Shown here: one piece after another, positions 1-6,665 of the stretch
How positions within the stretch are numbered: the first letter of the stretch is position 1
How the letters are laid out: the number at the start of each line of letters is the position of its first letter
NCBI GenBank assembly: GCA_039199225.1
Contig: JBCCSZ010000225.1
Coordinates: 1-13,320, forward strand
Length of the DNA stretch: 13,320 nucleotides
Direction of reading: 5' to 3'
From: JBCCSZ01 sp039199225
Lineage (GTDB): Bacteria; Bacteroidota; Bacteroidia; Chitinophagales; Saprospiraceae
Translations under genes and position numbers: made by a program
Notes under the pieces: model-generated
The model's input: the letters and a program-made list of their open reading frames with translations, nothing else
What the model was told of the DNA's origin: nothing
The model's database searches: none

Positions 1-786
1 ATAGGAGTCTTCGACTCTGGCATTGGCGGCCTGACGGTCGCCAATGCTATTATTAGACATCTGCCCAAAGAACAAATCGTCTACTTTGGTGACACAGCCC
101 ACCTGCCTTATGGTGACAAGTCCGCCGATGCCATTCGCTACTACTGCATCAAAATTTCCAAATTTCTGCTGGACCAGGGCTGTAAGATGATTGTCATTGC
201 TTGCAATTCAGCTTCTTCGGCTGCCTACAATATTCTGTTGGATTTCTTTGAGGGGCAGACGCTTTTTGTCAACGTGGTCGATCCACTGGTGCAAACGGTT
301 GTGAACAAGCGCTTCCAAAAAGTGGGTGTTATTGCCACTAAGGCGACGGTCCGCTCGGACATCTACCGACTCAAGCTGTTGGAACGCCAACCCAATCTGA
401 AAGTGGCTTCCCTTGCTACCCCCCTGCTTGCACCCATGATAGAGGAGGGATACGCCCAAAACAAAATTGGTCAGGCCATTCTCGAAAACTATTTATCAGA
501 CACATCCCTCAAAGACATCGAAGCCCTTTTGTTGTCTTGTACGCATTACCCCTTGATTCGCCCGGCAATCGAAGCCTATTTTGACCATCGGGTAGAGATT
601 TTTGACTCTACGGACGTCGTGGCCAAGGAGGTGAGTCGAAAGCTGAAAGACCACCAATTGCTCAACGATGGCAGCCAATCTCCGCAGCATCGCTTTTACG
701 TGTCTGATTTTACTTCCTCCTTTGAAGAAACCACTCGAATTTTTTACCACGAAAAGATCGGACTGGAACATTGTAGCATCTGGTAA
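1..786 (+). CDS. murI: Glutamate racemase, 5' end cut by window edge
   Basis: Glutamate racemase interconverts L- and D-glutamate in the cytoplasm and supplies D-Glu for peptidoglycan. The reading frame is open from base 1, so the gene starts upstream. 261 codons are present, and the family is about 260-275 residues, so only a few residues are missing. Counting from the first visible residue, the family signatures are DSGIGGLT near residue 5 (acid/base Asp and Ser), YFGDTAHLPYG near 30, ACNSAS with catalytic Cys68, and LLSCTHYPLI with the second catalytic Cys180 and His182. The first cysteine motif reads ACNSAS rather than the commoner ACNTAS, a conservative change. The two cysteines on opposite sides are the racemase's proton donor/acceptor pair, so the enzyme looks active. 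The stop TAA at 784-786 runs into a stem-loop. Identification is very secure. Confidence 0.97.
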   Translation: MGVFDSGIGGLTVANAIIRHLPKEQIVYFGDTAHLPYGDKSADAIRYYCIKISKFLLDQGCKMIVIACNSASSAAYNILLDFFEGQTLFVNVVDPLVQTVVNKRFQKVGVIATKATVRSDIYRLKLLERQPNLKVASLATPLLAPMIEEGYAQNKIGQAILENYLSDTSLKDIEALLLSCTHYPLIRPAIEAYFDHRVEIFDSTDVVAKEVSRKLKDHQLLNDGSQSPQHRFYVSDFTSSFEETTRIFYHEKIGLEHCSIW

Positions 787-816
787 ATTGGAAAAATGCC
801 AACATTTTCCGAATTT
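785..816 (+). terminator. Stem-loop after murI, possible terminator
   Basis: The arm AAATTGGAAAAATG (785-798) pairs with CATTTTCCGAATTT (803-816) around a 4-base CCAA loop. This gives 13 base pairs with one bulged base in each arm (A792 and G811). It overlaps the murI stop codon. The stem is AT-rich and only short T runs follow, so it is a weak candidate for an intrinsic terminator or mRNA 3'-end stabiliser. It ends two bases before an ATG at 819, which argues against that ATG being the next gene's start. Confidence 0.45.
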
Positions 817-860
817 GCATGTTTCTAACTAGATGGTTCCTGTTAGTAAGAAGCAGTTTT

Positions 861-1931
861 ATGTTTACCCATATTCATCAGCTCAAGAGGTTGGCACCAG
901 AACAACTGGATCGCTACCTGGACAAAGGATGGTTCCGGATGGGGCAGATGATCTTTACCTGCCACTTTCTCTGCTTTAGCGATCGTTTGTTTACGGCCGT
1001 GTGGATCCGCCTAGCCCTGGAAGAATACGAATTCAGCAAAAGCCTACGCAAGCTTCTTCGAAAAAACAACCAACGATTTCGCACCATCGTACGCAAAGCT
1101 GTTTTTGACCGCGAAAAGGAAGAACTTTATCAATTGCATGCCCATCGTTTTCAAGGATATGTTGCCGATTCTTTGGTAGATTCTCTATTTGGTGATTCTG
1201 ATTACGACATCTACGATACCTATGAAGTTTGTGTCTACGACGAAGACAAGCTGGTAGCAGCTAGTTTCTTTGACAAAGGACGCAACAGCTTGGCCAGCAT
1301 CATGGGGCTTTACCATCCTTCCTATGCCAAGCACAGCCTAGGGTTTTATTCCATGTTGGTAGAAATTGTCTTTGGCAAGAGTCATGGCATGGCTTATTAC
1401 TACCCTGGCTATGTTGTGCCGGGTTATTCCAGTTTTGACTACAAGCTGCGCATTGGGAATGTCGACTTTTACGACTACGACATACAGGATTGGCGACCTT
1501 ACGATCAAATGCTCATCGAAAATCTACCTTCGGAAAAGTTGATTTATGCCCTAAAGGCGGCGGCTGAGGTCTTAGATGCCAAAAAGATTTCTACCCGTTT
1601 GCTGCTCTACCCCCTTTACGACAAGCAGCTCTTTGGGCTAGAGCCAGAGGAGTCGGTGCGTTATCCGCTCTTTCTTTCCTGCCACCACGAGCAGAATTCG
1701 ACCAGCATGCTCATCATTGAATACGACCTTTTTGCCCGCCAGTACAAACTAAGTGAGGTATCCCTGGTGGAGGATGCGAGCCTGTTTGCCTATCAGATTT
1801 TTTCGGAGTTTGATCCGCGCAAGAGCTGCCTCAATTTTTTGGTGCGGGACCAGCTGATATTGGAGAGCAAAAACATTTATCTACTTTCAGAGGCACTGAT
1901 TCGCTATCGTAAGATGACCACAGAGCGATAG
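861..1931 (+). CDS. Arginyl/leucyl-tRNA--protein transferase-like (GNAT-fold) protein
   Basis: The 356-residue protein resembles bacterial and eukaryotic aminoacyl-tRNA--protein transferases, which add an amino acid to protein N-termini and mark them for degradation. The best evidence lies at residues 120-196. A YEVCVYDEDKLVAASFFD strand pair is followed by a SLGFYSMLVEIVFG helix and a YYPGYVVPGYSSFDYKL segment. These match the ATE/Bpt pattern of SLG-x-Y, GYW-like and YK motifs in a GNAT fold. The N-terminus carries GWFRMGQMIFTCHF in place of the usual cysteine cluster; only isolated cysteines remain. I chose ATG 861 because the protein then begins MFTHIHQLKRLAPEQLDRYL, as I recall for Bacteroidota relatives, and because an alternative in-frame ATG at 819 abuts a stem-loop. 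The last 120 residues are not recognised. Its 3' end lies 8 bases from the convergent rhodanese gene. The fold is fairly sure, the substrate and reaction are not. Confidence 0.72.
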   Translation: MFTHIHQLKRLAPEQLDRYLDKGWFRMGQMIFTCHFLCFSDRLFTAVWIRLALEEYEFSKSLRKLLRKNNQRFRTIVRKAVFDREKEELYQLHAHRFQGYVADSLVDSLFGDSDYDIYDTYEVCVYDEDKLVAASFFDKGRNSLASIMGLYHPSYAKHSLGFYSMLVEIVFGKSHGMAYYYPGYVVPGYSSFDYKLRIGNVDFYDYDIQDWRPYDQMLIENLPSEKLIYALKAAAEVLDAKKISTRLLLYPLYDKQLFGLEPEESVRYPLFLSCHHEQNSTSMLIIEYDLFARQYKLSEVSLVEDASLFAYQIFSEFDPRKSCLNFLVRDQLILESKNIYLLSEALIRYRKMTTER

Positions 1932-1939
1932 ATCATTTC

Positions 1940-2527
1940 CTACCAAACTTTTTGGATTTCTTTTCGCTTGACCCACTTGCTCCAAGTGCGGCTGTAAGTG
2001 TGTAGCGTCTGGGTAGACTCCCCGCTTTTGTCGACCAAAGGGTAGCCTTGATTGGCCCATTCAAAGATGCTTCCATAGAGGTTGTAAACATCTGTAAAGC
2101 CTGCTTTTTGAAGTTTTTGGCCGATTTTTTCACTGCGATAACCCACTGAACAATAAAGTACAACAGTAGCATCCTTCGGAATGTCTTTTAGCTTCTTGAG
2201 CTTAAATTTCTTGTAGCCGATGCAGCGTGCACCCTCGATGTGGCTGCGTTCATATTCCTCTGGTTCCCGGGCATCCAGCAGAACAACTTTTGATTGGCGT
2301 TCCTTCAGCTCCGCTACGCCCATGAGCGGCACATTAAAATCAAGCATGCTACCCAATTCTTTATCCAAGGCCGGATCGGATAAAGGAGGTCGTACAGCTG
2401 GCTGCTGTGAACAAGCCGTTGTAAAGATTAAAAAACCAAAAAGGAAGGTATAGAGCAACTGAAAAAAACGGCGCCTGCTCGTTTTGGTCTGTATCGATTG
2501 AGTGAACGTACTTTTTGTCTTCTGCAT
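1940..2527 (-). CDS. Rhodanese-domain lipoprotein
   Basis: The 195-residue protein has an N-terminal export signal. Arginines (SRRRF) are followed by a hydrophobic run and a lipobox IFTTAC with Cys39, so it is probably lipid-anchored outside the inner membrane. A single rhodanese domain follows at about residues 70-165. It has LLDAREPEEYERSHIEGA (the DxR...HIxGA signature) and an active-site loop CSVGYR whose cysteine is residue 126. Rhodaneses carry a persulfide on this cysteine and move sulfur or act in redox roles; the substrate here is unknown. The tail after GYPLVD is a short extension with HTYSRTWSKWV. The open frame extends nine codons to a TTG at 2554, but ATG 2527 gives a normal signal peptide. 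It lies 72 bases downstream of mvaD on the same strand and may be cotranscribed. I infer no direct functional link with isoprenoid synthesis. Confidence 0.88.
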   Translation of the reverse strand: MQKTKSTFTQSIQTKTSRRRFFQLLYTFLFGFLIFTTACSQQPAVRPPLSDPALDKELGSMLDFNVPLMGVAELKERQSKVVLLDAREPEEYERSHIEGARCIGYKKFKLKKLKDIPKDATVVLYCSVGYRSEKIGQKLQKAGFTDVYNLYGSIFEWANQGYPLVDKSGESTQTLHTYSRTWSKWVKRKEIQKVW

Positions 2528-2599
2528 ACAATACAAACAGTGTAAACCATACAATGGTTGGCTGAATGAGTTGCCAAGGCGTTTGAAAATTGATAGACT

Positions 2600-3706
2600 T
2601 TATCCTTCGATGGCCGTTAAACCCAACTTGCTGGGGCCTGGTCCGACCATATCCGATATGTATTCTCCATTGTAGCAATGGCGGAGCAACTCTGCTTTGA
2701 TAAACTCCTGAACATCTGCCCGAACATTGTCGGGATACAATAAATGCAGATTTGGACCTGCGTCGAGGCTGAAGTACAATGGATTTTTGGTCTCAGCCCG
2801 ATAAGCGCGTACCATTTCGATTAATTTCAGCGAATTGGGGTGCATCAGGATGTAGGAGGGATGAGAGGTCATCATCAATGCATGCAGTGTCAGCGCCTCG
2901 TTTTCTGCAATTTGTCCGAAGACCTCAAGATCACCACTGCGAAGGACCGATAGCAAGCTGCGAAAACGTTGGCGTGCCTGTGCATAGCGATTGTCTGCAT
3001 AAATGTTGCCGTCCATAAGTGCATGACCAGCTCTACTGGAAACGCTTTTTTCTCCTTTGTGGACAATTAGAATGTCATCGTGGAAGTCTTTGAAAAGAGC
3101 ATGTGTATCTTCAAAAGGCACGGCATAAAGGTCAGAGGAAGCTTCGAAGACGGTATTTTCACCCCAAATAGCCATTCCTGGGTAGATGGAGCGACAAGCA
3201 CTGCCAGAACCCAAGCGGGCGATGTAGGATGCCTTCTGAAAAAAATCTTCATCGGAAAGCGTGTCTTCAAACAAGGCTTGTTCCAAAGAACAAAGGCACA
3301 AAGCAAGGGCGCTCATACCGGATGCAGAGGAGGCGATTCCTGCAGAATGTGGAAAGGAGTTGCTCGTATTGATTTTGAGTCGCAGCTGTTTTAGAAAGGG
3401 GAAAATATCGATAATGCTTTCCAAAAAGAGTTGCACTTTCTGCTGAAAGGCTTCGTTGGGTATGTTGTTAAAATAGAGGGAGACATCGACATTCCCCATG
3501 CCACTTTCCTTGGCTTCATAAGAAAGTATCGTATCTGTATGGGCAGCATCCAAAGTGAAACTGATGGAAGGGTTTTTGGGCAGTTGTCGACCGTGTTTTC
3601 CCCAATATTTGATGATGGCAAGATTGGAGGGACTACGCCATTGCACTCGTCCGGGTACGACCTGACTGCGTTCGACGATCAATTTTGGGTTGGTATAATC
3701 GAGCAT
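2600..3706 (-). CDS. mvaD: Diphosphomevalonate decarboxylase
   Basis: The enzyme uses ATP to convert mevalonate 5-diphosphate to isopentenyl diphosphate, CO2, ADP and phosphate, the last step of the classical mevalonate pathway. The 368 residues fit a GHMP-kinase-fold decarboxylase. PSNLAIIKYWGKHG (residues 26-39) and LPKNPSISFTLD (42-53) form the N-terminal signature. HSAGIASSASGMSALAL (120-136) is the phosphate-binding loop. IARLGSGSACRSIYPGMAIWG (162-182) and SLDAGPNLHLLYP (313-325), whose Asp315 is the catalytic aspartate, complete the set. All motifs specific to the decarboxylase rather than to the mevalonate kinases are present. A phosphomevalonate decarboxylase of the variant pathway is possible but less likely with these motifs. 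The start has a good Shine-Dalgarno match. It lies between a DUF4294 gene upstream and a rhodanese gene downstream, all on the same strand. Confidence 0.95.
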   Translation of the reverse strand: MLDYTNPKLIVERSQVVPGRVQWRSPSNLAIIKYWGKHGRQLPKNPSISFTLDAAHTDTILSYEAKESGMGNVDVSLYFNNIPNEAFQQKVQLFLESIIDIFPFLKQLRLKINTSNSFPHSAGIASSASGMSALALCLCSLEQALFEDTLSDEDFFQKASYIARLGSGSACRSIYPGMAIWGENTVFEASSDLYAVPFEDTHALFKDFHDDILIVHKGEKSVSSRAGHALMDGNIYADNRYAQARQRFRSLLSVLRSGDLEVFGQIAENEALTLHALMMTSHPSYILMHPNSLKLIEMVRAYRAETKNPLYFSLDAGPNLHLLYPDNVRADVQEFIKAELLRHCYNGEYISDMVGPGPSKLGLTAIEG

Positions 3707-3712
3707 AAAGGA

Positions 3713-3717
3713 CCTTT
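3713..3717 (-). promoter_or_regulatory. Shine-Dalgarno site of mvaD
   Basis: On the - strand AAAGG lies six bases before the mvaD ATG at 3706. It supports that start. Such a site is unusual here because most other starts in the window lack one. Confidence 0.55.
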
Positions 3718-3809
3718 TAGACGCTAAAGGTAGCGAAAGAAGGGCATTTTTCGATCTCTAAATCTGTTCAAGTTGCAAGGAAATTATTTGGAGGTAGGTA
3801 TCCGTCAGC

Positions 3810-3841
3810 TGATCATCGCAAAGCTACTACGAGAATGATCA
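3810..3841. repeat. Inverted repeat after the DUF4294 gene
   Basis: TGATCAT (3810-3816) and ATGATCA (3835-3841) are perfect 7-base inverted arms. A further TCG/CGA match lies just inside. The structure begins seven bases past the DUF4294 stop on the - strand. No T run follows in that direction, so a standard intrinsic terminator is doubtful. It could be an mRNA end-stabilising hairpin or an operator upstream of mvaD. The rest of the 3707-3847 gap shows nothing I recognise. Confidence 0.35.
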
Positions 3842-3847
3842 CTTGGA

Positions 3848-4456
3848 TCAATTATCGAGTTTGTAGGAGATGTCCATATCGTTGAGTACAGCATCCAGGA
3901 TGGGGTCTTTGCCAGGAGTGTATCCTTCCTTGAGGTTGTAGCCGTAAAACTTACCCAATTGATGCCAGTACGAAGCAGTAAATCCTCCTCTGAGATTTTT
4001 GACTAAGGTATGGAAAGGCTTGTCCAATTCCTTTTCGATCATTTTGACCAAGATTTTTCCCTGGGTTTTGGTAAGCTTTTTCAGTGGCTCTTTGAATTCC
4101 TTCTTCAACTCCTTTTGAAGCCGCTTGATGTGTTTCTTTCGCTTTCGATTGCGCATGTTTTTGGTAACGTACTCTGTCTCCCTGAAAATCCGAATGGCTT
4201 TGGTGGCATAGGGATAAACAATAGCGGCGTAGCGGCGGTATTTGAGATAGCGGCGGTATTCGTCTCGATCCTTGAAAGATCGTGGTGAAGAGATGGAAAC
4301 ATCTTCCAATTCAGCAATCAGGATGGTATCTGTTTCGGTAATTAAGGCGGTAACAATTTCTCCATCAATGCGGATGCGTTCCTTTCGCTCTGCCATCTGG
4401 GCCTGTAGTTGGCAGGCAATTATCCCCCAAAAAAGTATTACCAAAAGTCTCTTCAT
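3848..4456 (-). CDS. DUF4294 family exported protein
   Basis: The 202-residue protein belongs to DUF4294, a family found in Bacteroidota whose function is unknown to me. Residues 1-20 form an export signal (KR, then LLVILFWGII). Cleavage after LQAQ would release it to the periplasm. The sequence IIAC with Cys15 also fits a lipobox, so it may instead be a lipoprotein. The conserved core is RRYAAIVYPYATKAIRIFRE (75-93), then a very basic helical stretch (101-130, many K and R). This is followed by KILVKMIEKELDKPFHTLVKNLRGGFTASYWHQLGKFYGYNLKEGY (134-179), which defines the family. The start at 4456 is the only one that keeps the signal peptide. It is the first gene of the - strand run leading to mvaD, 141 bases upstream of it. 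Confidence 0.88.
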   Translation of the reverse strand: MKRLLVILFWGIIACQLQAQMAERKERIRIDGEIVTALITETDTILIAELEDVSISSPRSFKDRDEYRRYLKYRRYAAIVYPYATKAIRIFRETEYVTKNMRNRKRKKHIKRLQKELKKEFKEPLKKLTKTQGKILVKMIEKELDKPFHTLVKNLRGGFTASYWHQLGKFYGYNLKEGYTPGKDPILDAVLNDMDISYKLDN

Positions 4457-4601
4457 AACATTATGGATAATTCAGCAATTTACTTCAAAAAACGATAAAT
4501 AGCTGTTATTTATTTGTTAAGGTGCCAATCTGCGTTTTGCCTCCATTCGTCGCTTGCTGTATGCTGTGAGACAAGTGCATGAAAAATAATATTCGAAAAA
4601 C

Positions 4602-4632
4602 TTGAATTTATAATTATGATATTATATTTTTG
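4602..4632 (+). promoter_or_regulatory. Bacteroidota-type promoter match
   Basis: TTG at 4602-4604 is followed after 20 bases by TATTTTTG at 4625-4632. This matches the TTG / TAnnTTTG elements of Bacteroidota housekeeping promoters with allowed spacing. Transcription would start near 4638 and give a leader of about 180 bases before the ORF at 4817. The surrounding DNA is AT-rich, so a chance match is possible. Confidence 0.45.
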
Positions 4633-4723
4633 TTGAATACGTTTTAAAAAAGACCTTACCATAGCCAGGGATCAGGAGTTGGATTTTTAAAGAAGGCTAA
4701 CCGTCACTAAGTGCTCCTATCCG

Positions 4724-4735
4724 TAGAGATCTCTA
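4724..4735. repeat. Perfect 12-base palindrome
   Basis: TAGAGATCTCTA reads the same on both strands. It lies within the predicted leader of the 4817 ORF, about 80 bases before its ATG. It is a possible site for a dimeric regulator, but no second copy was noticed in the window. Confidence 0.35.
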
Positions 4736-4816
4736 ATTGCAATATCCCATGTGCAAATAGTTTATGTGTGATAACATGGTCTATATTGACCCTGTAACCA
4801 CGAAATTTCTGGCTTT

Positions 4817-5218
4817 ATGTATAAGACAGCCCCTGAGACATACACGATGACTAAAATCGTGCGAGAAGTACGCTTGTTGATTGAAATGAAGATCAAGAAT
4901 ATCGAGAATCATACCAACCGGCAAATCAATGCTTTGGCCGACGAAAGTAAAATCGACCTCCAATCTGTTACTGTAGAGGCAGGAAATTTTCCTGCACTTT
5001 CCGAATTGTTTGCCTATGATGAACGCTTGCTGCACATCATAGAGCAGTACAGTACTGGCATTAACCGATTGTTGAGTATCCGCACTGCTTTGAGGCCCGA
5101 CAATGTCATGCGAGTCATTGATCTACTGTCAAATGATAAGTTTTTACTTTGTTCCAAGTCCATTGTGGACAGAGCATTGCTACGGCAGGCTCCTAGAGCT
5201 GCATTGAGCGTTGCTTGA
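4817..5218 (+). CDS. Hypothetical protein, 133 residues
   Basis: I do not recognise this protein. It has no signal peptide or membrane segment. It looks mostly helical, with charged amphipathic stretches such as KIVREVRLLIEMKIKNIENH (residues 13-32) and LLHIIEQYSTGINRLLSIR (71-89). There is only one cysteine and no nucleotide-binding or metal motif. The composition and codon choice look protein-like, while the opposite frame is rich in Cys, His and Phe and reads like a shadow. A second in-frame ATG at 4847 would give 123 residues (MTKIVREV). Neither start has a Shine-Dalgarno site. The last dozen residues (RQAPRAALSVA) look like a poorly constrained tail. It stands alone between a long AT-rich region and the convergent amidohydrolase gene, five bases from that gene's end. 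A lineage-specific gene is my best guess. Confidence 0.55.
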   Translation: MYKTAPETYTMTKIVREVRLLIEMKIKNIENHTNRQINALADESKIDLQSVTVEAGNFPALSELFAYDERLLHIIEQYSTGINRLLSIRTALRPDNVMRVIDLLSNDKFLLCSKSIVDRALLRQAPRAALSVA

Positions 5219-5223
5219 TTGGC

Positions 5224-6519
5224 TCACTCCTCCCCGTACTTTTGTTTAAATTTTCTGTACAAGGCTTCCTGCTTATTGTCCAAGTTGATAGAGCGTCCAT
5301 CGATAAAGGCTTTCTCGACTTTGCAAGTCCGCATATCCAATGCATCTCCTTTGGATATGAATAGAGTTGCAGCTTTCCCCACTTCAATAGAGCCTGTATA
5401 CTGATCGATACCTAATATTTTTGCGCTGTTCAGACTGAGTCCTTGAATAGCTTTTTCGTACCCTAATCCGAAAGCGACAGCTTGACCTGCCTGAAACGGC
5501 AGGTTGCGTTGTTGCCAGGCATTTCGATGCCCAAAGCAAAAAAGAACACCGGCTTTGTCGAGTTGTAGTGAGGTTTTGAAGGGTTGGTCGATGTGCACCT
5601 CTCGTTGTCTGGGCAAACTTTGGGTGGAGGCCAGTAAAACAGGAACATTGGCCGCCTTGAGTTCGTCTGTAATTTTCCAGGATTCCCTTCCACCGACGAT
5701 TGCGACTCGGCAGTTGAACTCTTCCAATAGATTTATGGCATCCAGCATGGCCTTGGCTGTCTGGGCATGTACATACACATTGCGAGAGGCATCGAGGATC
5801 GAGCGCATTGCTTCGAACTTTAGATTTGTCTGTTCTGGTTTTCGTACACTAGTATATCCCTGGGCCTCTTTGAAAAAAGTGAGTACTTCCTCTACCTGTT
5901 TGCTGTAGTTCTTATTTAGTACTTTGTTTTTACCTCCTGCTTTTGCACCTCTGCTGAAAGGAGTCGGCCAATTGAGGTGGATGCCGTCGTCGGCTAACAC
6001 AGCTGCATCTTCCCAGTTCCACGCATCGAGTTGAACGATACTCGACCGGCCCGAGATGCGCCCTCCCTTTGGGGTGATCTGGGCCATCAAAATACCATTT
6101 GATCGAACAGTCGGAATCACTCTAGAGTCAGTATTGTAGGCAATCAAGGATCGGATATTGGTATTGAACTGACCGACCTCCGTATGGTCACGCGTCGAAC
6201 GAACCGCGTCGATTTCTATAAGCCCTAGCTGTGTGTTGACCGCGATAAAGCCTGGATACAAATGCTTGCCACTGGCTTCGATCACTTGCTTGTAGCGGCT
6301 GATATCCACGGTGCTATTGGCTTCAGCTACCAAGGTCAATTTGCCTTGCTCAAAGCCAACTAAGCTATTTTCAATGACTTGTCCATTGCCAAGATGGGCG
6401 GTCGCCCCTTTGATGAGAATGGCTTCGGATTGTGCATTGGCGGGTGTTTGTTGCGCGAGCAAAAGGCCGGATAGCATGAAAAGTATGCCGGCGAAAGTAA
6501 AGCGGATCATTGTATTCAT
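5224..6519 (-). CDS. Exported amidohydrolase-like protein lacking metal ligands
   Basis: The protein has 431 residues from ATG 6519. The frame is open to 6624, but this ATG (or the one at 6510) places a signal peptide at the start: IRFTFAGILFMLSGLLLAQQ, cleaved before about residue 30. The mature part follows the amidohydrolase/imidazolonepropionase layout. ILIKGATAHLGNGQVIENS (34-52) is the N-terminal beta domain. HLYPGFIAVNTQLGLIEIDAVRSTRD (86-111) leads into the barrel, and TGSIEVGKAATLFI (375-388) closes the beta domain. At the place of the metal-binding HxH the sequence reads NTQ (95-97), and near FCFGHRNAW (327-335) I see no clear metal-binding Asp. It is therefore probably not a standard metallohydrolase. 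It lies 146 bases downstream of the 1000-residue relative on the same strand. I recall this gene pair from other Bacteroidota, which suggests a joint role, perhaps as a partner subunit. Confidence 0.85.
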   Translation of the reverse strand: MNTMIRFTFAGILFMLSGLLLAQQTPANAQSEAILIKGATAHLGNGQVIENSLVGFEQGKLTLVAEANSTVDISRYKQVIEASGKHLYPGFIAVNTQLGLIEIDAVRSTRDHTEVGQFNTNIRSLIAYNTDSRVIPTVRSNGILMAQITPKGGRISGRSSIVQLDAWNWEDAAVLADDGIHLNWPTPFSRGAKAGGKNKVLNKNYSKQVEEVLTFFKEAQGYTSVRKPEQTNLKFEAMRSILDASRNVYVHAQTAKAMLDAINLLEEFNCRVAIVGGRESWKITDELKAANVPVLLASTQSLPRQREVHIDQPFKTSLQLDKAGVLFCFGHRNAWQQRNLPFQAGQAVAFGLGYEKAIQGLSLNSAKILGIDQYTGSIEVGKAATLFISKGDALDMRTCKVEKAFIDGRSINLDNKQEALYRKFKQKYGEE

Positions 6520-6665
6520 TTGGATCAAAGTAGTGTGCAAGATCATTGTTTTGTTAATTTCTTTTTTGACTTTCTTTTTGGAATTGGCAGCCAACTGTTT
6601 GAAGGATGCATTGAAAGACAGCATCTCACTGGTGATGAATGGTCATTTTTCTTCTTTCCAGCAGC

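Larger units (their letters stand above)
4457..4816. other. 360-base AT-rich intergenic region between divergent genes
   Basis: No convincing coding frame or RNA gene is visible. It must hold the promoter of the DUF4294 gene (-), for which I find no good box. It also holds that of the small ORF at 4817 (+), for which a match exists at 4602-4632. The distal half contains a perfect 12-base palindrome (4724-4735), CACT-A-AGTG (4705-4713) and the inverted arms CCATGT/ACATGG (4747-4752 and 4774-4779). Confidence 0.6.

Noticed and set aside
2545..2559. Inverted repeat AACCAT/ATGGTT with a 3-base spacer in the mvaD-rhodanese gap
   Set aside because: The stem is only six pairs with a tight loop, and no T run follows; not convincing as a terminator.
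3707..3717. AAAGG-A-CCTTT palindrome over the mvaD ribosome site
   Set aside because: A one-base loop cannot fold on itself, so a site-masking hairpin is unlikely.
4457..4816. tRNA or known riboswitch in the long gap
   Set aside because: No cloverleaf pairing or riboswitch core that I recognise was found by eye.
4781..5035. 84-codon ORF on the - strand opposite the orphan ORF
   Set aside because: Its Cys/His/Phe-rich composition looks like a shadow; the + strand frame is more protein-like.
6505..6549. Direct repeat GATCATTGT at 6505-6513 and 6541-6549
   Set aside because: Nine bases in a short AT-rich stretch, only two copies; most likely chance.
6520..6624. 35-codon N-terminal extension of the smaller amidohydrolase
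   Set aside because: It would place a Lys-rich stretch before the signal peptide; starting at 6519 puts the signal peptide at the N-terminus.
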